Below, piece by piece: positions 33,922 to 43,199 of a stretch of 64,000 nt of DNA (its first letter is position 1; each line of letters begins with the position of its first letter). The notes beneath the pieces are model-generated. The model saw nothing but the letters and a program-made list of their open reading frames with translations, was not told where the DNA came from and did no database searches. A program made the translations under genes and the position numbers. The DNA comes from Paenibacillus mesophilus (GTDB taxonomy: Bacteria; Bacillota; Bacilli; Paenibacillales; NBRC-103111): positions 186,001-250,000 of the forward strand of contig NZ_VCRA01000010.1 in NCBI RefSeq assembly GCF_005938385.1, read 5' to 3'.

Positions 33922-35493
33922 ATGGCTGCAAAGAAACGGTTATATCCGGTGGCGCTCAGCGTCTTGCTGCCCGCCATAGCGGTGATGTCCGCTTGTTCTT
34001 CCTCGAACGGGACGCAGAAATCGACGGATGGGGGCGCCGCATCCGACAAAGGGCGGGAGCCGCGAACGATTACGGTCATGAGAAGCGACAGCTCGATCCA
34101 GCCCGTCCTGAAGGACTCGCCGGCGCTCAAGCAAATTTTGGCCAAAACGAACTTCAAAGTCAATATGGAGGGCGTACCGAGCAGCGATTACGAAGCGAAG
34201 AAAAAGACTTTGATCGCCACAAACAATATCCCGGACGTCATCCATGTGACGCGCACCGATATTACGACTTATGCGAGTACCGGGATATTCCTGAATTTGA
34301 CCCCGTACCTCGACAAGTACGCGCCTAACTTGAAGAAAAGGCTGGAAGGCGACCCGGAAGCGAACAAATTGAAGATCGACGGCAATTTTTACGGCTTTCC
34401 GATCATGGCCAATAAAGCGGTGGCGGCCAACGTAGGCAACTTCCCGATGATCCGCGCCGATATTTTGCAGGAGCTGAACTTGAAGGCGCCGACTACGTTC
34501 GAGGAGCTGTACGAGGTGCTGAAGGCGGTCAAGAAGGCGTACCCGGATTCGTATCCGTGGACGATGCGCAGCGGCTCGCAGTACAACTTGCGTTTTCTGG
34601 CGTATGCGTTCGGCAGCGGCTTCTCCATCTACTACGAGCCGAAGCAGGATAAATTCATATACGGCCCGACCCGTCCGGAGTTCAAGGAAGTGATCACGTA
34701 TTTGGCCAAGCTGTATAAGGAGAAGCTGCTCGACCCCAACTTTACGAACTTGACGGCGCAGCAATGGCAGCAAAATTTGAGCTCGGGCAAATCGCTGTTT
34801 TTCTATGACAACTACACGTTCGCCGTCAACTTCAACGCCGCGCTGCAGCAGGTCAATCCGAAGGCGAAATTCGATATGCTGCCGATCTTCAAGGACGCGG
34901 CCGGCAACAAACGGAACTATATGGACAATCCGTCCAGCTTCAATTCCTACGCGATCAGCAGTAAGGTGAAAAATCCGGAGGAAATCGTCAAAATGTTCGA
35001 CTGGATGTATTCCGACGAAGGCGCGGATATTACGAACTTCGGCGTGCCCGGCGAGCATTTCACAAGGTCCGGGGACAAGGTGACGATCAGCAAAGGCTTG
35101 ATCGACCAGTTCAAGGATAAGCAGGACCCGTACCGGGCGATGCAATCGTTCTTGGGAACCGGGCTGCTCGCCTTCAGCACGTTCACCGACGATACGCCGA
35201 TGCTGACCATATCTCCGCCGGAGCTAAAGCAATGGTCGGATACCGTCAAGCAGCAGAAGGACCGCAAGGAAGTCGTCGAGAAGCCGCTCGATCCGCCGTT
35301 CAACGAGGAGGAGCGGGAGAAGCTGAAGCAGCTGAATTCGAAGGTTGACACCGTCGTCACGCAAAATATCGACAAGTTCATTCTCGGCAGCCGTCCGCTC
35401 AGCGAGCTTGACGCTTTCGCGAAAGAGGTAGCGGCTAGCGGGGCGACCGAGATCGAGGACATTTACAATGCCGCATGGAAACGGATGAAATAA
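33922..35493 (+). CDS. Extracellular solute-binding lipoprotein, LplA-like
   Basis: 523 residues with a lipoprotein signal (lipobox VMSAC, Cys ~27). This large-size class (over 500 residues) is typical of LplA-type binding proteins: IPDVIHVTRTD, YLDKYAPNLKKRLE, WTMRSGSQYNLRF, YGPTRPEFKEVITYLAKLYKEKLLDPN. It delivers an oligosaccharide or sugar derivative to the two permeases encoded just upstream. An ATPase is not encoded, so a shared MsmX-like ATPase elsewhere is needed. The acetyltransferase gene follows after 3 bases. Confidence 0.92.
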   Translation: MAAKKRLYPVALSVLLPAIAVMSACSSSNGTQKSTDGGAASDKGREPRTITVMRSDSSIQPVLKDSPALKQILAKTNFKVNMEGVPSSDYEAKKKTLIATNNIPDVIHVTRTDITTYASTGIFLNLTPYLDKYAPNLKKRLEGDPEANKLKIDGNFYGFPIMANKAVAANVGNFPMIRADILQELNLKAPTTFEELYEVLKAVKKAYPDSYPWTMRSGSQYNLRFLAYAFGSGFSIYYEPKQDKFIYGPTRPEFKEVITYLAKLYKEKLLDPNFTNLTAQQWQQNLSSGKSLFFYDNYTFAVNFNAALQQVNPKAKFDMLPIFKDAAGNKRNYMDNPSSFNSYAISSKVKNPEEIVKMFDWMYSDEGADITNFGVPGEHFTRSGDKVTISKGLIDQFKDKQDPYRAMQSFLGTGLLAFSTFTDDTPMLTISPPELKQWSDTVKQQKDRKEVVEKPLDPPFNEEEREKLKQLNSKVDTVVTQNIDKFILGSRPLSELDAFAKEVAASGATEIEDIYNAAWKRMK

Positions 35494-35496
35494 CCT

Positions 35497-36645
35497 ATGG
35501 ATATTCGTTTGTTGACAAACGGCGATATTCAGGAAGCGATCGGGCTGGTCGATCGGACGTTTCGCAACGACGACCGCCCGTCGCTTGCGGTGTCGTCGCC
35601 CAAAGTGTTCTCCGGCAGTCTGGGGCAGGCGGTTGGCGGGTATGTGGAGGGAAAGCTCGTCTCGTTCGCCGGATTGGTCCCGTCGATCGTACGGGTCGGG
35701 GAAGCGCGGCTGCTGGTGTATTCGTACGGGGCGGTATGCACCGATCCCGACTTCAGGGGCAGAGGCTGCGCCAGTCTCATATTGGACTATGCGAAACGGC
35801 ATATCGACAAAGCCGGCGCCTCTCTGCTGCTCGTCTCGGGCAATCGATCCTTGTACACGGACGCTGGCTGCCACCGGTTCGGCGCGTTTCGTAAGCATAC
35901 GCTGTCGGTGGACGGCGCGGAGGCGTTCGCTTCCCGGCTGGCTCCGGGAGTGAGGTGCAGGGCGGCGGACTTGGCGGATTGGTTCCGTCTGCGGGAGCTT
36001 TCGGCGGGCATAGATGTGCGTTACGAGCGGAGCGTATGGGACTTGGCGGATTTGCATGCCGCCGCCGCGGTAACGTCAATGCAGCGGATGGAGCAGACGA
36101 CACTGATCGCCGAGCGGAACGGGAAGGCCGTCGCGTTCTGCGTACTGGCCCTTAAGCGCGACGGAGTCGATTACGGAGCCCGCAACAGCTATGTGCTCGA
36201 ATGGGCGGGCCCGGCAGTGGACGTATGCGCGATCGTGCAGTATGCCCTCGCGAATGGGCTGGCGGACAAACTGGACATCACCGTCGGCTGGCAGGAGAGG
36301 GAGATGGAGAGGCTGCTGGATGGGATCGGTACGGCCGCGGACGAAGATAATTCGGGCACCGTCCATATCGTGAGCCCGGCCAGATTGTTCGAGCAGCTTC
36401 GTCCGAATTGGGAGCGAACTGCCGGCGCCGGAGGTGAAGTGCCGACAGTTCGGGGCCGGCCGGACGGCTCCTGGTCCGTTGCGATTGGCAGTCGTGAAAG
36501 CGAAGCTTTGGATTTGGCGTCGCTGACTGCGCTGCTGTTCGATCACGAGCCGGAGGGACCGGCGTCGGACCGTGAATGGCGCGATGCGGCAGCCCGATTC
36601 CTGCCTGTTCCGTTTCCCTATACGAAAGGCTTGAACTACGTGTAA
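35497..36645 (+). CDS. GNAT N-acetyltransferase, Eis-like layout
   Basis: 382 residues. The N-terminal GNAT domain has the acetyl-CoA loop (GAVCTDPDFRGRGCASLILDYAKRH, the R/Q-x-x-G-x-G/A pattern). It is followed by a second, diverged acetyltransferase-like half and a C-terminal tail, the layout of Eis-type enzymes. It acetylates an amine of unknown identity. Position between the binding protein and the sialidase-like protein suggests an amino-sugar substrate (inference). The ATG is 3 bases after the previous stop, indicating translational coupling. Its GC-rich third positions match its neighbours. Confidence 0.8.
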   Translation: MDIRLLTNGDIQEAIGLVDRTFRNDDRPSLAVSSPKVFSGSLGQAVGGYVEGKLVSFAGLVPSIVRVGEARLLVYSYGAVCTDPDFRGRGCASLILDYAKRHIDKAGASLLLVSGNRSLYTDAGCHRFGAFRKHTLSVDGAEAFASRLAPGVRCRAADLADWFRLRELSAGIDVRYERSVWDLADLHAAAAVTSMQRMEQTTLIAERNGKAVAFCVLALKRDGVDYGARNSYVLEWAGPAVDVCAIVQYALANGLADKLDITVGWQEREMERLLDGIGTAADEDNSGTVHIVSPARLFEQLRPNWERTAGAGGEVPTVRGRPDGSWSVAIGSRESEALDLASLTALLFDHEPEGPASDREWRDAAARFLPVPFPYTKGLNYV

Positions 36646-36660
36646 TGGAGGAGTGCGCTC

Positions 36661-37749
36661 GTGAAGACGGTTATTGTATATAAAGAAGCGGGCCGGTACG
36701 CGGGCTGGCCAGCCAACTACGGCATATGGTCGTGGGGCGACGAGATCGTAGTCGGCTACACACTTGGTTATCATAGTACGGAGGGCGGGTTTCACGCCCG
36801 CGACAAGACGAGGCCCTTCGTCGCCATGCAGGCGCGCAGTATGGACGGAGGGGAAAGCTGGAAATCGGTCGAGACGCCGGTTCGCACCCCGGGCAACAAA
36901 GGATTGTCGGCGGGAGAGCATTCCGCATCGCAGACGGGGGAGACGGACGGGGGGAGCGAGCCTGTCCCCGTAGAGCGGCCGATCGACTTCGCCCACCCGG
37001 ATTTCGCCTTGATGTGCGCGAGGCAGGATTTGACGGGAGGGTCGCGATCGTGGTTCTACACGTCGCACGACCGCTGCCATTCCTGGGAAGGGCCGTTTGC
37101 GCTGCCGATGATGGGGCAGATCGGGCTGGCGGCACGCACCGACTATCTCGTGTCCGGCCCGGACGAATGCCTGTTTTTCCTTACGGCGCCTACGGCGGAA
37201 GGAACGGAGACGGGCAGCCGCGTATTTTGCGCACGGACGCCGGACGGCGGCCGGACGTTCGAATTTGTTTCATGGATCGGTCCCGAATCCGGCAATGGTT
37301 TCACGATTATGCCGGCCAGCGTCCGGCTGTCGGATACCGACATTTTGGTCGCGACGCGCGAGCGCAGAGTGGGCGACAACAATGTGGCGGCGAATTGGAT
37401 CGATCTGTACCGCTCGTCCGACAATGGGGCCACTTGGGCTTATGTCGGTCGTCCGGTGGCCGACACGGGGCATGGCGGCAATCCGCCGACGCTGACCCGG
37501 CTCCACGACGGCCGCATCTGCATGACTTACGCTTACCGGAATGCGCCCTACGGCATGAGAGCCAAGCTGAGCTCCGACAATGGGCTCACCTGGGGCGAAG
37601 AAATCATCCTGAATGCCGAGGCGGGCAGCCACGATATCGGTTATCCGCGTACGGTGCTTCGTGACGACGGGACGCTCGTGATCGTCTACTATTACAACGA
37701 CGAGTTGGGTGGAGCGTGTTATCTCGCCGCCACATTGTGGAAGCCTTAA
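36661..37749 (+). CDS. Sialidase/BNR-repeat protein (Asp-box beta-propeller)
   Basis: 362 residues from a GTG with GGAGGAG upstream. Several Asp-box (S/T-x-D-x-G-x-x-W/F) motifs are visible: SMDGGESW, TPDGGRTF, SSDNGATW, SSDNGLTW, with a weaker SHDRCHSW. These mark a sialidase-type six-bladed propeller. No signal peptide is visible, so it would act in the cytoplasm on an imported glycan, agreeing with its place as the last gene of an importer operon. Whether it truly cleaves sialic acid cannot be told; the arginine triad was not mapped. Confidence 0.82.
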   Translation: MKTVIVYKEAGRYAGWPANYGIWSWGDEIVVGYTLGYHSTEGGFHARDKTRPFVAMQARSMDGGESWKSVETPVRTPGNKGLSAGEHSASQTGETDGGSEPVPVERPIDFAHPDFALMCARQDLTGGSRSWFYTSHDRCHSWEGPFALPMMGQIGLAARTDYLVSGPDECLFFLTAPTAEGTETGSRVFCARTPDGGRTFEFVSWIGPESGNGFTIMPASVRLSDTDILVATRERRVGDNNVAANWIDLYRSSDNGATWAYVGRPVADTGHGGNPPTLTRLHDGRICMTYAYRNAPYGMRAKLSSDNGLTWGEEIILNAEAGSHDIGYPRTVLRDDGTLVIVYYYNDELGGACYLAATLWKP

Positions 37750-37763
37750 ACGTTTTGAACAAA

Positions 37764-37811
37764 GAAGCATCCTCCCTGGTTCCCGGTGAACCGAGCGGCG
37801 GGTGCTTTTTT
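37764..37811 (+). terminator. Terminator ending the first importer operon
   Basis: AAGCATCC / GGTGCTT outer stem with an inner GGTTCCCGGTGAACC stem, then TTTTTT. Confidence 0.8.
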
Positions 37812-37898
37812 CGTTTTGGACTTAATTGACAGTGCGGAGATGGTTTGAAGAGGGGGGACAAATATGATAAACTTCAGTCCTGAAGATTGTTTAATTTT

Positions 37899-37913
37899 TA
37901 GAAAGCGTTTACA
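37899..37913 (+). promoter_or_regulatory. cre site (CcpA) upstream of the second regulator gene
   Basis: TAGAAAGCGTTTACA matches the CcpA operator consensus WTGNAARCGNWWWCA at all but one position. It is ~60 bases upstream of the ATG at 37973, so glucose repression of the regulator or its operon is likely. Confidence 0.7.
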
Positions 37914-37972
37914 AAATTTGCTATTAATAAATTATGCATCGTCATCCATTTCCGAACGGGGAGGTCAGCCGC

Positions 37973-40270
37973 ATGATTCGCCGCCGCAAAAGCGTATTTT
38001 TGACGCTGTTGTTATCGTATATCCTCATTCTGATTATACCGGTCACCGTGTCCGCCATCCTGTACACGAATATGGAGAACACGATGGTCCAGAACGCCAG
38101 CCGCTCCAACTTGGCGATGCTCGAGCAGGTGCGGCAGATCATGGACAATCATCTGCAGGAAATCGACCAGATGGCGGTCCAGATCGCCACGCATCCGAAG
38201 CTGCAGACGTTATGGACGATTGAGGAAAGCGAGAAATATATCCAGTACGAGGAAGCGGTCAGGTCGCTGCGCAACATTCGCAACGGGACCGGCTTTATCA
38301 ACGACTTCTATATTCATTTGCGCAAAGGGGATATTATTTTGACCCCTTTTATCAAGACGGATGCGAACACGTTTTATACCAATCTGTATCCGTATGCGGA
38401 CAAAAGTCTGGAGCAAGTCCGCGAGCAACTGCTGTCGGGCTATCATTTCAAAACGTTCTGGCCGGTTACCGGGATCAAAGATATTTCCACCACCAAGAAC
38501 GTAATCCAATGCGCGGTATCGCTCCCGCTCGGGGAGAAGGAAAACGTCTGGGGCACGCTGATCATGAATATCGAGGATCAGCAGTTTTTCAATTTGCTGA
38601 AGCAAATCGAATGGGTCAACAGCGGTTCGATGTACATTATAGACGATAAAGGCCAAGTCCTTCTTTCGTCCAGCGGACGGTTTGACCTGCCTGCAGGATT
38701 AAGCGAGGAAATCGCCGCGGGAAGCGGCTATCAGTCATACAAAGCGGAAGGAACCGAAAGCATTCTGTCCCATACGACAGGTCAAAGCGGCTGGAAATAC
38801 GTGTCGCTCGTACCGGAGAAGGTGGTACTGGAGCGGGTAAACGAAATCAAAGGATGGGCACTGTCGCTGCTCGGACTTGCCGTAGTTGTCGGGGCGATCG
38901 TCGCTTACTGGATGGCTTACCGGAGCTACAGCCCGATCCGCGATATGATGTTCGCCATCATGAACGGAAAGCATGCGGATAAGCCGGCGCTCGTCAACGA
39001 ATACGAATTTATCAAAAATTCGATCGCCGAGACGCTCGCCGAAGGCCAGGAGATGCGGCAAAAGCTGGAAGGGCACATTCCCGTCGTACGCACCTATTTC
39101 TTGTCGCGGCTGTTGAAGGGCCAGGCGGATACGGCGTCGCTCAAGGAGCAGTCGCTCCAATTTATGGGCGTCCGCTTTCCGCACGATCATGTATGCGTCT
39201 TGCTCATCGAGGTGGACGAGAACAGCGAGTTTCTCGTCGACGGCAGCGAGCGGGAGTGGGCGCTTACCCGGTTTATTTTGTTCAATTTGAGCAGCGAGCT
39301 GATCGGGGACAGGGGTTATGTAACGGAAACGGACCGCAACCGGCTGGCGCTTCTGCTGAGCTTGCCGGATGCCTCGGAGCAATCGGCCCAGGAGCGCGAC
39401 GATATCATTGTACAATTGAAGCGGCTTATCGAAGAACGGTTCCGGATGAGAATAGCGGTAGGCATCAGTTCGATCCGCTCGGGGCTGGCGGAGGCCGGAC
39501 GGTGCTTCGAGGAGGCGCTCGACGCGCTCGATTACCGGATTATACACGGCGTGAGCTCGCTTATTCACTTCGAGAGGATACAGGACAAAGGCGGAACGTT
39601 CTATCACTATCCGATGGAAACGGAAGCCCAGCTCATGAATTATATCAAAAGCGGGGATTATAACAGTACGGCCGGGCTGCTGGACGAGCTGTACGAGCAA
39701 AATATCGTATCCCGCGGGATGACGCCGGAAATGGGCAAATGCTTGTTTTTCGATTTGCTCAGCACGATGCTGAAGGTGCTGAACGCGCTTAAGATCGACG
39801 AGCAGCAGCTGTTCGGATCCTCCGATCCGGTCAAAGCCATCGCGAACAGCTCGTCGGCGGAGTCGATGCTCCGCAAAATCAAAGAACTGTGCCAGATTGT
39901 TTGCGACAGCGTGAGGGAAGCGCGAACCGATCAGGGCGAGAGACTGAGTGTCCAGCTGAAGCAGTATATCGACGACCATTATGCGGATCACGGGCTGAGC
40001 CTGACTTCGATCGCCGATCACTTCGGCATGACGCCGCAATACGTGTCCGGTTTTTTCAAGAAGCAGAACGGCGAGAATTTGACGGACTATATGCTTGCGG
40101 TCCGAATACGCGAAGCGAAGAAAATGTTGGAAAATCCTGCGTTGACGGTCCTCCAGATCGCCCAGCAAGTCGGATATGCCACCGACATAGGGTTTATCCG
40201 CGTGTTCAAGAAGCATGAAGGAATAACGCCCGGGAAGTACCGGGAGATGCAAAACCAGGAGCAAGGATAG
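37973..40270 (+). CDS. Membrane-bound AraC-family regulator (YesN-like one-component)
   Basis: 765 residues. TM helix ~10-32, extracellular sensor to ~292, second TM helix (WALSLLGLAVVVGAIVAYWMAYRSY), cytoplasmic middle region (LKGQADTASLKEQSLQFMGVRFPHDHVCVLL) and C-terminal AraC domain (LSVQLKQYIDDHYADHGLSLTSIADHFGMTPQYVSGFFKKQNGENLTDYML ..). The ATG at 37973 has GGGGAGGT; an upstream ATG (37934) has no binding site. Same class as the gene at 29583. Expected to regulate the importer at 40459-44078. Confidence 0.9.
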   Translation: MIRRRKSVFLTLLLSYILILIIPVTVSAILYTNMENTMVQNASRSNLAMLEQVRQIMDNHLQEIDQMAVQIATHPKLQTLWTIEESEKYIQYEEAVRSLRNIRNGTGFINDFYIHLRKGDIILTPFIKTDANTFYTNLYPYADKSLEQVREQLLSGYHFKTFWPVTGIKDISTTKNVIQCAVSLPLGEKENVWGTLIMNIEDQQFFNLLKQIEWVNSGSMYIIDDKGQVLLSSSGRFDLPAGLSEEIAAGSGYQSYKAEGTESILSHTTGQSGWKYVSLVPEKVVLERVNEIKGWALSLLGLAVVVGAIVAYWMAYRSYSPIRDMMFAIMNGKHADKPALVNEYEFIKNSIAETLAEGQEMRQKLEGHIPVVRTYFLSRLLKGQADTASLKEQSLQFMGVRFPHDHVCVLLIEVDENSEFLVDGSEREWALTRFILFNLSSELIGDRGYVTETDRNRLALLLSLPDASEQSAQERDDIIVQLKRLIEERFRMRIAVGISSIRSGLAEAGRCFEEALDALDYRIIHGVSSLIHFERIQDKGGTFYHYPMETEAQLMNYIKSGDYNSTAGLLDELYEQNIVSRGMTPEMGKCLFFDLLSTMLKVLNALKIDEQQLFGSSDPVKAIANSSSAESMLRKIKELCQIVCDSVREARTDQGERLSVQLKQYIDDHYADHGLSLTSIADHFGMTPQYVSGFFKKQNGENLTDYMLAVRIREAKKMLENPALTVLQIAQQVGYATDIGFIRVFKKHEGITPGKYREMQNQEQG

Positions 40271-40458
40271 GCGCTGAAAGCCGCTCCTGGCACGGGATCT
40301 GAAGATCGGTTCGTCATGGTGAAAAACGGTTGGTGCCGGATGTGAAGTGCGGTTTGCGGTCTGGAAGAACGGACGGTAGGCAGCTTCCCCGGCATTTTCT
40401 ATAGTTAAGGAGCGGGTACGACTCGCACAAGATTTTAATACGGAAGGGGTCATCGAAT

Positions 40459-42090
40459 ATGGTGAAAAATATGAAAGTGCTTACAACCACGGTGATTGCA
40501 ACATCGATGCTGGCAGTATTAATCGCAGGCTGCGGCGGCAAAGAGGAGCCGAAGAAGGAAGCGGGAACGACTCCCGGCAATTCCGGCGGAGCGGCATCCT
40601 CGGCTGATGTGAAATATCCGGATTCGCTGACGTATTGGGTCAGCTTGAACGCGAACGCCGGCGCCACGATGAAAAGCTACGGTGAAATAGCCGCTTATAA
40701 AGAATTGGAGAAAAGGACTGGAACGAAGGTCGAATTCCAGCATCCGCCGACCGGACAGGAGAAAGACCAATTCAACCTGATGATCGCATCCGGTAAGCTG
40801 CCGGACGTCATCGAGTACACGTGGGGTTCCGCTCCGAAAGGCGCCGACAGCCTGATTAAAGAGAAGCGCATTATCCGACTGAACGAGCTGATCGAGAAAA
40901 ACGCCCCGAACTTGACCAAGGTGCTGAAGGACAACCCGGAATTCCGCAAGCTGATTACGACTGACGAAGGAAATATTTACGTCATGCCGTTCCTGCTCGG
41001 CGACGAGATGCTTAAAGTCGTCCACGGTCCCGTGCTGCGCAAAGACTGGCTCGACAAATTGAATTTGAAGATGCCTACGACGTTATCCGAATGGGAGACC
41101 GTATTGACGGCGTTCCGCGATCAGGACCCGAACGGCAACAATAAGAAGGACGAAATTCCGTATTACTTCTCGATCGACGATTTGGACACCAACCATCTGT
41201 TCGTCGGAGCGTGGGGCATTGCATCAGGGTTCTACAACGAGAACGGCAAAATCAAATACGGCCCGATCGAGCCGCAGTTCAAAGAATTTTTGGCTACGAT
41301 GGCCAAATGGTACAAAGACGGCTTGATCGACAAAGACTATGCGACTACCGACGCGAAGCTGAAAGACGCCAAAGTGACGAACAATCAGCTCGGCTCATTG
41401 TCCACGTACCCGGGCAGCGGCATTTCCAGGTATACGCTGCTGGCCAAATCGACTACTCCGAGCTTCCAGCTGGTAGGGGCTCCATATCCGGGCCTCAAGG
41501 CCGGAGACAAGCCGCTTGGCCAATATACGATGCCGTTTACGGGAGTCGGGGCGGCGATCTCCGCATCGGCCAAAAACCCTGAGCAAATTGTCAAATGGCT
41601 CGACTACAAGTACGGTCAAGAAGGACATCTGCTGTTCAACTTCGGCATTGAAGGCCAAAGCTACAAGATGGAGAACGGTTATCCGAAATATACCGATGTC
41701 ATCATGAACAATCCGGATAAGCTGCCGATTACGCAAGCGATGGCGAAATATTTCATCGCAAGCTGGAGCGGCCCGATCGTTCAGGACAAACGCTACATCG
41801 AGCAATATTTCACGATGCCGGAGCAGCGTGAAGCCGCGCAAACTTGGGCGAAGGCCGAGCATTCGAAAACAATGCCGCCGATTACGCTGACCGCCGAAGA
41901 AAGCTCCAAAACGTCTTCGATCATGAACGACGTTAAAACGTATCGCGATGAAATGATCAACAAGTTCATCATGGGTTCGGAACCGATCGCAAACTTCGAC
42001 AAATTCGTTGCAACGATCAAGAGCATGGGCATCGACGAAGCGATCAAAGCCCGTCAAGCCGCGCTCGACCGTTTCAATAACCGTAAGTAA
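40459..42090 (+). CDS. Extracellular solute-binding lipoprotein
   Basis: 543 residues with a good lipobox (LIAGC, Cys ~25) followed by an acidic/Lys linker. Large LplA-like class: FQHPPTGQEKDQFNLMIASGKLPDVIEYTW, LRKDWLDKLNLKMPTTLSEWETVLTAFRDQDPNGNNKKDEIPYYF, AKWYKDGLIDKDYATTD. DPNGNNKKDE looks like an EF-hand calcium loop, common in this class. It delivers substrate to the permeases at 42216 and 43200. GGAAGGGG precedes the ATG. Confidence 0.93.
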   Translation: MVKNMKVLTTTVIATSMLAVLIAGCGGKEEPKKEAGTTPGNSGGAASSADVKYPDSLTYWVSLNANAGATMKSYGEIAAYKELEKRTGTKVEFQHPPTGQEKDQFNLMIASGKLPDVIEYTWGSAPKGADSLIKEKRIIRLNELIEKNAPNLTKVLKDNPEFRKLITTDEGNIYVMPFLLGDEMLKVVHGPVLRKDWLDKLNLKMPTTLSEWETVLTAFRDQDPNGNNKKDEIPYYFSIDDLDTNHLFVGAWGIASGFYNENGKIKYGPIEPQFKEFLATMAKWYKDGLIDKDYATTDAKLKDAKVTNNQLGSLSTYPGSGISRYTLLAKSTTPSFQLVGAPYPGLKAGDKPLGQYTMPFTGVGAAISASAKNPEQIVKWLDYKYGQEGHLLFNFGIEGQSYKMENGYPKYTDVIMNNPDKLPITQAMAKYFIASWSGPIVQDKRYIEQYFTMPEQREAAQTWAKAEHSKTMPPITLTAEESSKTSSIMNDVKTYRDEMINKFIMGSEPIANFDKFVATIKSMGIDEAIKARQAALDRFNNRK

Positions 42091-42124
42091 CATTCCATTG
42101 CCAGCTAGCCGGATCCGCGAGCAT

Positions 42125-42154
42125 GGGCGCGAAGAATGGACATTCTCCGCGCCC
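42125..42154 (+). promoter_or_regulatory. Intercistronic stem-loop after binding-protein gene
   Basis: GGGCGCG / CGCGCCC outer stem with inner AGAATG.CATTCT, no T-run. It probably stabilises the upstream binding-protein message and lowers permease expression relative to it. Confidence 0.65.
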
Positions 42155-42215
42155 GGCGGTTCCCTCATATCAAGCCCATAGATTCAAGAAATCAGACAGA
42201 CAGGAGGGCTGCGTA

Positions 42216-43184
42216 ATGTCCGTTGTGTTGAAGGAAAAGCCCGACGCTGCTTTGAAACCTTCGGTCGACAAAAACGCATTCAAGTATCGCGCCATCCGCG
42301 ACTTGAAGCTTAATAAATATGTTTATTTGATGCTCATACCGGTAGTGGCCTACTATATCGTGTTTTATTATGTGCCGATGTACGGGCTGCAAATCGCTTT
42401 TAAAGATTTCTCCCCGGGGCTGGGCTTGTGGGAAAGTCCATGGGTCGGCTTTCAGCATTTCGAGAGCTTCTTCAACAGCTATTATTTTTGGCGGCTGCTG
42501 CGCAATACGCTGCTCCTCAGCTTCTACGAGCTTCTGTTCGGCTTCCCGGCCCCGATCATATTGGCTTTGCTGCTGAACGAGCTTCGCAGCGTCGTATTCA
42601 AACGGGCCGTGCAGACGATTACGTATATGCCTCATTTCATCTCCATCGTGGTCATTTCCGGGATGCTGGTCGATTTTCTGGCCCGGGACGGTCTGATCAA
42701 CATCGTGCTGTCGTGGTTCGGCGTCGAACCGATCGCTTTCCTGGGGGAAAGCAGCTGGTTTAGGACGATTTTCGTTTCCTCGAACATTTGGCAAAGCGTC
42801 GGGTGGGGCTCGATCATTTACTTGTCGGCGATGTCCGCCATCGATCCGTCCCTTTACGAAGCCGCAAAGGTGGACGGGGCATCCCGTTGGAAGCAGACGA
42901 TGCACATTACGCTTCCGGGAATTATGCCGACCGTAATTATCCTTCTCATTCTGCAGATCGGTACGCTCATGTCGGTAGGCACCGAAAAAATATTGTTGCT
43001 GTACAACAGTACGACTTACGAGACGGCCGATGTCATCGGAACGTTCGTATACCGCAAAGGGATTTTGGAGTCGGATTTCAGCTATAGCTCCGCGGTCGGC
43101 TTGTTCAATTCAGTCATTAACTTCATTTTGCTCATATCGGCCAATGCGATCAGCCGACGCACGAGCGATACGAAGCTTTGGTAA
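42216..43184 (+). CDS. Sugar ABC transporter permease, LplB type
   Basis: 322 residues, six helices, EAA loop (YEAAKVDGASRWKQTMHITLPGI). The opening YVYLMLIPVVAYYIVFYYVPMYGLQIAFKDFSPG is characteristic of the LplB subfamily. The ATG at 42216 has AGGAGGGC upstream; the longer frame begins in the intercistronic hairpin region. Partner of the permease at 43200. Confidence 0.93.
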   Translation: MSVVLKEKPDAALKPSVDKNAFKYRAIRDLKLNKYVYLMLIPVVAYYIVFYYVPMYGLQIAFKDFSPGLGLWESPWVGFQHFESFFNSYYFWRLLRNTLLLSFYELLFGFPAPIILALLLNELRSVVFKRAVQTITYMPHFISIVVISGMLVDFLARDGLINIVLSWFGVEPIAFLGESSWFRTIFVSSNIWQSVGWGSIIYLSAMSAIDPSLYEAAKVDGASRWKQTMHITLPGIMPTVIILLILQIGTLMSVGTEKILLLYNSTTYETADVIGTFVYRKGILESDFSYSSAVGLFNSVINFILLISANAISRRTSDTKLW

Positions 43185-43199
43185 GGGGGGACGGAGCTC

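Noticed and set aside
38735..40453. 572-codon minus-strand frame over the AraC regulator
   Set aside because: Shadow of the AraC-type gene, which has membrane helices and a full DNA-binding domain.
42090..42216. Terminator between binding protein and permease
   Set aside because: The GC hairpin lacks a T-run and lies within an operon; better seen as a stability element.
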